A stretch of DNA of 5,495 nt from an uncultured Clostridia bacterium (lineage in GTDB: Bacteria > Bacillota > Clostridia > HGM11327). Each line of letters starts with the position of its first letter. The stretch's first letter is position 1. This document shows positions 1 through 3,869 of this stretch, in pieces. A program made the position numbers and the translations under genes. Location of the stretch: positions 1-5,495 of the forward strand of contig CAJLXE010000125.1 of assembly GCA_905210525.1 (NCBI GenBank). Direction: 5' to 3'. The notes below the pieces were generated by a model. The model searched no databases and was not told where the DNA came from. It saw only the letters and a program-made list of their open reading frames with translations.

Positions 1-619
1 TTGCACGCTCCACTGCGTTTATAAGAACCGCGCATGGTTCTATAAGTATTCTGCTGTCAAGATCAAGATCGCTTACATTGAAAATACTTGATCCCTTACG
101 TACTATTATGTAATCCGAGAACCAGCCGTTAAGATGAACATCGTCATCCGGAAGCAATCCGTAAACATCGGCGCCGCCAACGTTTTGTTTGTTAAGGTCG
201 AACATCGTTATATCCGGATTATCCTTAAATATCATGCACGTAACAACCTTATCGCCTACCGCCAATGGCTTGCCTGCGCTGTCCGTTTTTACATCTTTGC
301 CCATTTTTACGATCTCGCCTGTTCCCTCGTGACCGAGCACAACCGGAATAAGACCGAACGGATCGCGTTTGAATTCATGAGCGTCCGTACCGCAGACTCC
401 GCAGCCTTCCACTTTTACAAGTATATCGCCGTCTCCGAGTTCCGGTATCGGAAATTCTTTTATATCGAAATTTTCAGGCTTTGTAAGCATCGCAACATGA
501 GCCGTTTTCGGTATATTGCCCGTTGAAGCACTTTTCTGTGCGGGTGTTCCCGAAGAAGTGTTCATATTTGCGATTACCTGCTTTACTATTTCTTCAATTT
601 TTGCAGATTCCAAATTCAT
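1..619 (-). CDS. Zinc-family (MDR) alcohol dehydrogenase with N-terminal encapsulation peptide, 3' end off the window
   Basis: Partial: 206 N-terminal residues are visible and the frame stays open to the left edge. The family is NAD(P)-linked medium-chain alcohol dehydrogenase; here it probably reduces lactaldehyde to 1,2-propanediol or propionaldehyde to propanol and recycles NADH in the microcompartment (inference from context). Visible catalytic-domain motifs are CGVCGTDAHEF (residues 73-83; C76 the likely zinc ligand), GHEGTGEIV (96-104), GDKVVTC (122-128), NGWFSDYI (164-171) and IEPCAV (193-198). The usual four-cysteine structural-zinc loop after GDKV is not seen; residues 129-163 form a cysteine-free stretch instead. 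Residues 1-19 (MNLESAKIEEIVKQVIANM) form an amphipathic helix followed by a Ser/Thr/Gly/Ala/Pro-rich linker to about residue 40, the layout of a BMC targeting peptide. ATG at 619 is chosen because it begins exactly at this helix and an in-frame stop lies at 661-659. Its own ribosome site is weak (AAAGG 14 bases upstream), so coupling to a small upstream ORF is possible. Exact substrate is unknown. Confidence 0.93.
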   Translation of the reverse strand, partial: MNLESAKIEEIVKQVIANMNTSSGTPAQKSASTGNIPKTAHVAMLTKPENFDIKEFPIPELGDGDILVKVEGCGVCGTDAHEFKRDPFGLIPVVLGHEGTGEIVKMGKDVKTDSAGKPLAVGDKVVTCMIFKDNPDITMFDLNKQNVGGADVYGLLPDDDVHLNGWFSDYIIVRKGSSIFNVSDLDLDSRILIEPCAVLINAVERA

Positions 620-620
620 A

Positions 621-662
621 TCAAATTTTGCAACCTTTGATTTCAACGTATGCGCATCTCAT
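621..662 (-). other. Possible 13-codon leader ORF just upstream of the alcohol dehydrogenase
   Basis: ATG at 662-660 sits five bases after GAGGGG, a well-spaced ribosome site. The frame encodes MRCAYVEIKGCKI and ends with TGA at 623-621, one base before the dehydrogenase ATG at 619, so termination-reinitiation could drive the dehydrogenase. The same frame also has an upstream TTG at 695, seven bases after AGAAAGG, which would give 24 codons. I recognise no family. It could be a coupling leader, the remnant of a lost gene, or chance; nothing proves translation. Confidence 0.25.
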
Positions 663-693
663 CGGAACCCCTCGCGCCGTCTTTATAAAATTC

Positions 694-707
694 AAAGGTA
701 TTCCTTT
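694..707 (-). repeat. Short inverted repeat AAAGG-AATA-CCTTT between the GlcG-like and dehydrogenase genes
   Basis: A perfect 5-bp stem with a 4-base loop lies 18 bases after the end of the GlcG-like gene. It contains the AGAAAGG ribosome-site-like sequence that precedes the TTG at 695, so pairing would hide that site. No T-run follows, so it is not a convincing terminator. The rest of the 105-base gap (620-724) holds only the putative small ORF. Confidence 0.3.
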
Positions 708-724
708 CTTCTGAATTGTTTTTG

Positions 725-1258
725 TTATTGTTTCTTGCAGAGTTCTTCAAAAACCTGCCTACCGTAGCTTCCGAGAAAAGTATCCTGTTCGGCAGTGCCT
801 CCGCTCACGCCGAGACCGCCTATCACTTTACCGTCACCCTCAAGCGGTTCGCCGCCGCCGAATATAACGATTCTGCCGTTGTTTGTGTTTTGTATTCCGT
901 AAAGTGTTCCGCCCGGCTGTGCCGATTTGCCCAGATCGTATGTGGACATCTTCAAAGCCACCGATGTGAACGCTTTATTGACCGCAATATCATAGCTCGC
1001 TATAAACGCATCGTCCATGCAGTCCACCGTAATTACGTTGGCTCCGGCATCCGCTATTGCCACAACCGCATTGACTCCTGTTTCCTTTGCCTTTATTTTC
1101 ACGCGTTCGACTATCTGTCTGGCAAGGGAAAGCGTCATTTTTTCCGGCTTACGGTTTTCGCGCGGATTGCTCTTGCCGATAACGTCTTTTACGGCATTTT
1201 CAACAAGCTTTTCTATATCGTACCCCATAACGTTAACCGTTGTCTCGTCGGAAGACAT
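725..1258 (-). CDS. GlcG/HbpS-like protein (PduO C-terminal domain, DUF336)
   Basis: 177 residues. The family binds haem or corrinoid-type cofactors in some members, and similar domains recur in microcompartment loci, including the C-terminal half of PduO; its role in glycyl-radical compartments is not settled. Family signatures are MTLSLARQIVERV (41-53), VAIADAGANVI (66-76), VNKAFTSVALKMST (93-106), FGGGEPL (133-139) and VIGGLGVSGGTAEQD (145-159). There is no N-terminal PduO adenosyltransferase domain, in keeping with a B12-independent pathway. Residues 12-30 (GYDIEKLVENAVKDVIGKS) form an amphipathic helix followed by a polar linker, resembling an encapsulation peptide. The gene starts 14 bases after the aldolase stop, so the two are probably co-transcribed. 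The start is uncertain: ATG at 1258 has GGAAAGGA directly abutting it, which is unusually close, and an in-frame ATG at 1228 would begin right at the helix but lacks a clear ribosome site. Confidence 0.92.
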   Translation of the reverse strand: MSSDETTVNVMGYDIEKLVENAVKDVIGKSNPRENRKPEKMTLSLARQIVERVKIKAKETGVNAVVAIADAGANVITVDCMDDAFIASYDIAVNKAFTSVALKMSTYDLGKSAQPGGTLYGIQNTNNGRIVIFGGGEPLEGDGKVIGGLGVSGGTAEQDTFLGSYGRQVFEELCKKQ

Positions 1259-1272
1259 TCCTTTCCGCGAAA

Positions 1273-2073
1273 TTACTTTCCGAGCTGTGCAAGAACTTTC
1301 TTTGTGATTTCCGCAATCAGGTCGGAATCACTTTCCGCAGATGCCGCAGATGAACATTTCCCGCAAGTATGGCAGCTCGGTTTTCCTGCAGCCACATTGG
1401 GGCACAGATCAGCCGGATGCTTACCCTTCATGCCGAATTTTCTTCTTATTTCGTAAAGTCCCTGAACCTGTTCGTCCGTAAGATGCTTAGGTCCGCCGAG
1501 AACCTTTGCCTGGTAAAGAAGCTGTGCATAGAATTCAACGGATTCCATCTTGTGATATGCGTTAAGCAAAGAATCGGAGTAAGTAAGAGCGCCGTGGTTT
1601 GCAAGAAGAACTGCATCATAGTACTGAAGGTACTTGGAAACAGCGTTAGGTATTTCGTCCGTTGAAGGTGTGCCGTACTCTGCAATCGGAACGCAACCGA
1701 GCGCTATTACAGCTTCGGGCATTATGGGTTCCGTAAGAGGTATGCCTGCTATTGCAAAGCTTGTAGCATACATAGGATGAGCATGAACAACCGATTTAAC
1801 GTCCGGTCTTTCTTTATACACTCTCATGTGCATTTTTATTTCGGATGACGGTTTAAAGCCTTCATATGCCTGTATAACCTTGCCGTCCGCATCTACCTTA
1901 CATATATATTCAGGTGTCATAAAACCCTTTGATACGCCCGTAGGTGTGCAAAGGAACTCGTTATCATTGAGCTTTACGGATATGTTACCGTCATTTGCGG
2001 CAACCATGCCTCTGTCATAAATACGTTTGCCTATATCGCAAATTTGTTTCTTTATTTCGTATTCCGAAGCCAT
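1273..2073 (-). CDS. Class II aldolase, L-fuculose-1-phosphate type, with C-terminal encapsulation peptide
   Basis: 266 residues; the FucA family is usually about 215, the excess being a C-terminal extension. Family reaction: zinc-dependent cleavage of L-fuculose-1-phosphate (or L-rhamnulose-1-phosphate in BMC relatives) to DHAP and L-lactaldehyde, the precursor of 1,2-propanediol. Visible active-site elements are NDGNISVK (27-34), the phosphate-site-like TPTGVSKG (43-50), the likely catalytic Glu78 in SSEIKMH, HAHP with likely zinc ligands His97 and His99, and the third ligand His160 in LLANHGALT. After the catalytic domain come four cysteines (C224, C234, C237, C240; CHTCGKC core), a Ser/Ala/Glu/Asp linker, and a terminal amphipathic helix SDLIAEITKKVLAQLGK (250-266) that looks like a lumen-targeting peptide. 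The start ATG is supported by AAGGAGA with seven-base spacing. It is first in a unit with its own promoter. Which sugar phosphate is used cannot be read from the sequence. Confidence 0.95.
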   Translation of the reverse strand: MASEYEIKKQICDIGKRIYDRGMVAANDGNISVKLNDNEFLCTPTGVSKGFMTPEYICKVDADGKVIQAYEGFKPSSEIKMHMRVYKERPDVKSVVHAHPMYATSFAIAGIPLTEPIMPEAVIALGCVPIAEYGTPSTDEIPNAVSKYLQYYDAVLLANHGALTYSDSLLNAYHKMESVEFYAQLLYQAKVLGGPKHLTDEQVQGLYEIRRKFGMKGKHPADLCPNVAAGKPSCHTCGKCSSAASAESDSDLIAEITKKVLAQLGK

Positions 2074-2119
2074 TTTATATTCTCCTTTTGATTAAATAAT
2101 TGTCTGTTTATGTTTTACC

Positions 2120-2145
2120 GTCGAAAAACATCATTATTTCCCGAC
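2120..2145 (-). promoter_or_regulatory. Predicted stem-loop at the 5' end of the aldolase transcript
   Basis: On the minus strand GTCGGGAAA (2145-2137) can pair with TTTTTCGAC (2128-2120) around an eight-base loop, giving nine pairs of which two are G-U. The likely transcription start, seven bases past the -10 box, is the G at 2145, so the stem would begin at the first base of the mRNA. Such structures can protect mRNA ends; the same bases could also be a repressor operator. No T-run follows the stem, so it is not an intrinsic terminator. The ribosome site at 2087-2081 lies outside it. Confidence 0.45.
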
Positions 2146-2151
2146 ATTATG

Positions 2152-2180
2152 ATTTTATCACAAAACAACATATATGTCAA
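2152..2180 (-). promoter_or_regulatory. SigA/sigma70-type promoter for the aldolase unit
   Basis: TTGACA (2180-2175), a 17-base spacer and TAAAAT (2157-2152) give a consensus -35, ideal spacing and a one-mismatch -10. A- and T-tracts upstream (about 2181-2225) resemble an UP element. The predicted start near 2145 leaves a leader of about 72 bases before the aldolase ATG. An imperfect inverted repeat, TGTGAT-AAA-ATCATA (2162-2148), overlaps the -10 and could bind a regulator, but I cannot assign one. The promoter lies between the GTPase gene and the aldolase, so the lower genes can be expressed separately from the dehydratase unit. I saw no intrinsic terminator between 2248 and the promoter, so read-through from upstream is also likely. 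Confidence 0.75.
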
Positions 2181-2247
2181 TAGAAAACCACAAAAATATA
2201 ATGATTTTTTTTGATTTTTGACCGAATGTTTTGGTTTAATGTTGTTT

Positions 2248-2670
2248 TTAGGTTAAAAAGTCAATAATTTCCTGTATTCCCCTATACTCATAGCTGCTCG
2301 TAAAGAATATCTTTTCGCATCCGCAAAGTTCAAGCCATTCAGCCGCCTGTTTCTTGTCCGCATAAGGATGGTCGCACTTTGTAACTATACCTATAACCGG
2401 TCTTGTTGCCATACCCGTTATATTCGGCGGAAACAGCGAATAGGGTTCGGTAGCGGATATAACAAGACCTACAACGTCCGCTTCATAAGAATAAACAGCC
2501 AGAGCGCCTCCGAGCATTTTGTCTTCCGCATATTCTCCCGGAGTATCTATTATAGATTCCGTAAAATCCACATACTGCGTCTTATGGTAGCTGATTTCTT
2601 CTTTTCGCAGCGCCTGAATAAGAGTGCTTTTGCCGCTTTCGCTTCTGCCCAAAAGAATAAGTTTTTTCAT
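2248..2670 (-). CDS. PduV/EutP-type microcompartment-associated small GTPase
   Basis: 140 residues from the ATG at 2670, the usual size for EutP/PduV. It is a Ras-like P-loop protein. Visible motifs are the Walker A GRSESGKST (8-16), DTPGEY (42-47, the G3 region), the hydrophobic strand VVGLVISAT (66-74), SLFPPN (78-83) typical of this family, and TKCD (97-100, the G4 position, where many GTPases have NKxD). PduV is reported to associate with the outside of the Pdu shell and to affect compartment movement; EutP has also been reported as an acetate kinase, so function in this locus is open. The ATG overlaps the shell-protein stop as TAATG with no good ribosome site, pointing to translational coupling. 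A GTG at 2691 would add seven residues, but the P-loop strand normally begins right at the MKK chosen here. No targeting peptide is seen. Confidence 0.9.
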   Translation of the reverse strand: MKKLILLGRSESGKSTLIQALRKEEISYHKTQYVDFTESIIDTPGEYAEDKMLGGALAVYSYEADVVGLVISATEPYSLFPPNITGMATRPVIGIVTKCDHPYADKKQAAEWLELCGCEKIFFTSSYEYRGIQEIIDFLT

Positions 2671-3038
2671 TACGTTTTTGTAACTTCGCACACCGTAAAA
2701 CCAAGCTTTGTCCGTGCGTAATCAACTACCGCATTTACCGCTTCCTCAACCTGCGATACAGAACCCGTTATTATAAGCGTTCCGCTGAATCTGTCCGCAA
2801 AACCAAGCTGTGCTCCCGACATCTTAAGTGCAATGTCCGCGGCTATGACTGCATATTCGCTCGGAGACGACGTAACTATACCTATTGCCGACTTTGAGTA
2901 ATCCACATCAGGATTAAGACCGAGCTTTCGGTAAAGTATTTCGTCCGGATTGGCTATAATATGCGCAAGTGTTATTTGTTTTCCCGGAACTATCTCCTGT
3001 ATAATGCGCTGCTTGTTCATATCGTCAATGACGTTCAT
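2670..3038 (-). CDS. PduU/EutS-type circularly permuted BMC shell protein
   Basis: 122 residues, a minor hexameric facet protein of the microcompartment shell. The sequence follows Salmonella PduU, as I remember it, almost block by block: RIIQEIVPGKQITLAHIIAN (11-30), the EILYRKLGL segment, SAIGIVTSSPSEYAVIAADI, then ALKMSGAQLGFADRFSGTL and LIITGSVSQVEEAVNAVVDY. In this family the BMC fold is permuted, and the N-terminal strands form a six-stranded beta-barrel that plugs one face of the hexamer. The start is ATG at 3038, seven bases after AGGAG (3050-3046); a TTG immediately upstream at 3041 would add only one residue and is less likely. The gene follows the activating enzyme by 15 bases and overlaps the GTPase gene by one base. 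PduU and PduV are also paired in Pdu loci, where PduV's N-terminus has been proposed to bind PduU. Confidence 0.95.
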   Translation of the reverse strand: MNVIDDMNKQRIIQEIVPGKQITLAHIIANPDEILYRKLGLNPDVDYSKSAIGIVTSSPSEYAVIAADIALKMSGAQLGFADRFSGTLIITGSVSQVEEAVNAVVDYARTKLGFTVCEVTKT

Positions 3039-3053
3039 CAAAATTCTCCTTAT

Positions 3054-3848
3054 TTATCCGCCTATTTCCACTTTAAGACCGGTAGTCTCGGCAACCTTTT
3101 TCAGCGCCTGCATCTTTTCGTTTGACGGCGGTTCAATATCTCCCATTCCGTATTCTCTGGAAAGTCCCGTATATTTGTCGTATCCCAGTCTGTGATACGG
3201 CAGCAAATGCATTTCCCGTACCGTTTCGAGTGATTTGGCAAAGCGTGCAATATCGAGTATTTCCTGCTCCGTATCGTTGAATGTAGGAATCGTGGGAACC
3301 CTTATTACAAGTTCTTTTGCATCCTTTGCAATGCGCCTTGCATTGGCAAGTATTCTCTCGTTCGGCTGCTGTGTGAACTTCATATGTTTTTCGGAATTCA
3401 TATGCTTTATATCAAGCAGATACAAATCCAGATACGGAAGTATTCTTTGTATTACGGAATACTCCGTTATTGCCGTTGATTCCACCGCTGTATGGAGTCC
3501 GTAATCCTTGCAGGCGCGCAAAAGAGCCTCGGCAAAGTCCGGCTGACAAAGACATTCTCCGCCCGAAAGCGTCACGCCGCCTCCGCTTCTGCGGTAATAA
3601 GGCATATCTTTGAGTATCTGTTCCATAACGGCTCCGACGGTCGTATCTTCACCGACGGTTTTAGGAGTGCCGTTCTGAATCATTGTCTGAATTTCAAACT
3701 TCTGAGATTCGGGGTTACAGCACCAGCGGCATCTGAGCATACAGCCCTTAAAGAACACTATCGTTCGTATTCCGGGCCCGTCATGTACGGAAAACTTCTG
3801 AATATCAAATATTCTGCCCTTTGTATTCAATATATCCTGTTCGTTCAT
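3054..3848 (-). CDS. Glycyl radical enzyme activating enzyme (radical SAM), short form
   Basis: 264 residues. It uses a [4Fe-4S] cluster and S-adenosylmethionine to abstract hydrogen from the conserved glycine of the dehydratase encoded just upstream. Visible features are GRIFDIQKFSVHDGPGIRT (11-29), the activase signature leading to the cluster motif CxxxCxxC (C36, C40, C43, with a further cysteine at 44), the SAM-binding GGE (96-98), LLDIKHM (144-150), the VIRVPTIPTFND strand (181-192) and HLLPYHRLGYDKY (214-226). The segment between the cluster motif and GGE is short and lacks the cysteine-rich ferredoxin-like insert carried by many activases of glycerol dehydratase and choline lyase, so in architecture it resembles pyruvate formate-lyase activase. 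It starts 21 bases after the dehydratase stop. The only ribosome-site candidate, GGGA, is 11 bases from the ATG, so expression is probably tied to the upstream gene. No targeting peptide is evident. Confidence 0.96.
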   Translation of the reverse strand: MNEQDILNTKGRIFDIQKFSVHDGPGIRTIVFFKGCMLRCRWCCNPESQKFEIQTMIQNGTPKTVGEDTTVGAVMEQILKDMPYYRRSGGGVTLSGGECLCQPDFAEALLRACKDYGLHTAVESTAITEYSVIQRILPYLDLYLLDIKHMNSEKHMKFTQQPNERILANARRIAKDAKELVIRVPTIPTFNDTEQEILDIARFAKSLETVREMHLLPYHRLGYDKYTGLSREYGMGDIEPPSNEKMQALKKVAETTGLKVEIGG

Positions 3849-3869
3849 GTCTGTAATATTCCCTGTCGG

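Noticed and set aside
134..526. 130-codon plus-strand open frame
   Set aside because: It is opposite the alcohol dehydrogenase, whose catalytic motifs are unmistakable on the minus strand.
716..1456. 246-codon plus-strand open frame
   Set aside because: It lies antisense to the GlcG-like gene and the aldolase 3' end. Its translation is rich in Cys, His and Phe with no recognisable domain, while the minus-strand frames show clear family motifs.
1446..1685. 79-codon minus-strand frame inside the aldolase
   Set aside because: It overlaps a strongly supported aldolase frame, lacks any motif, and has no ribosome site of note.
2181..2247. Possible intrinsic terminator after the GTPase gene
   Set aside because: There are A- and T-runs but no GC-rich stem; the best pairing (ACC with GGT) is three bases. 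Better read as promoter-upstream AT-rich DNA.
2671..2691. GTG at 2691 as the start of the GTPase
   Set aside because: It would place seven extra residues before the P-loop strand and overlap the shell gene by 22 bases. The ATG at 2670 matches the usual EutP/PduV N-terminus.
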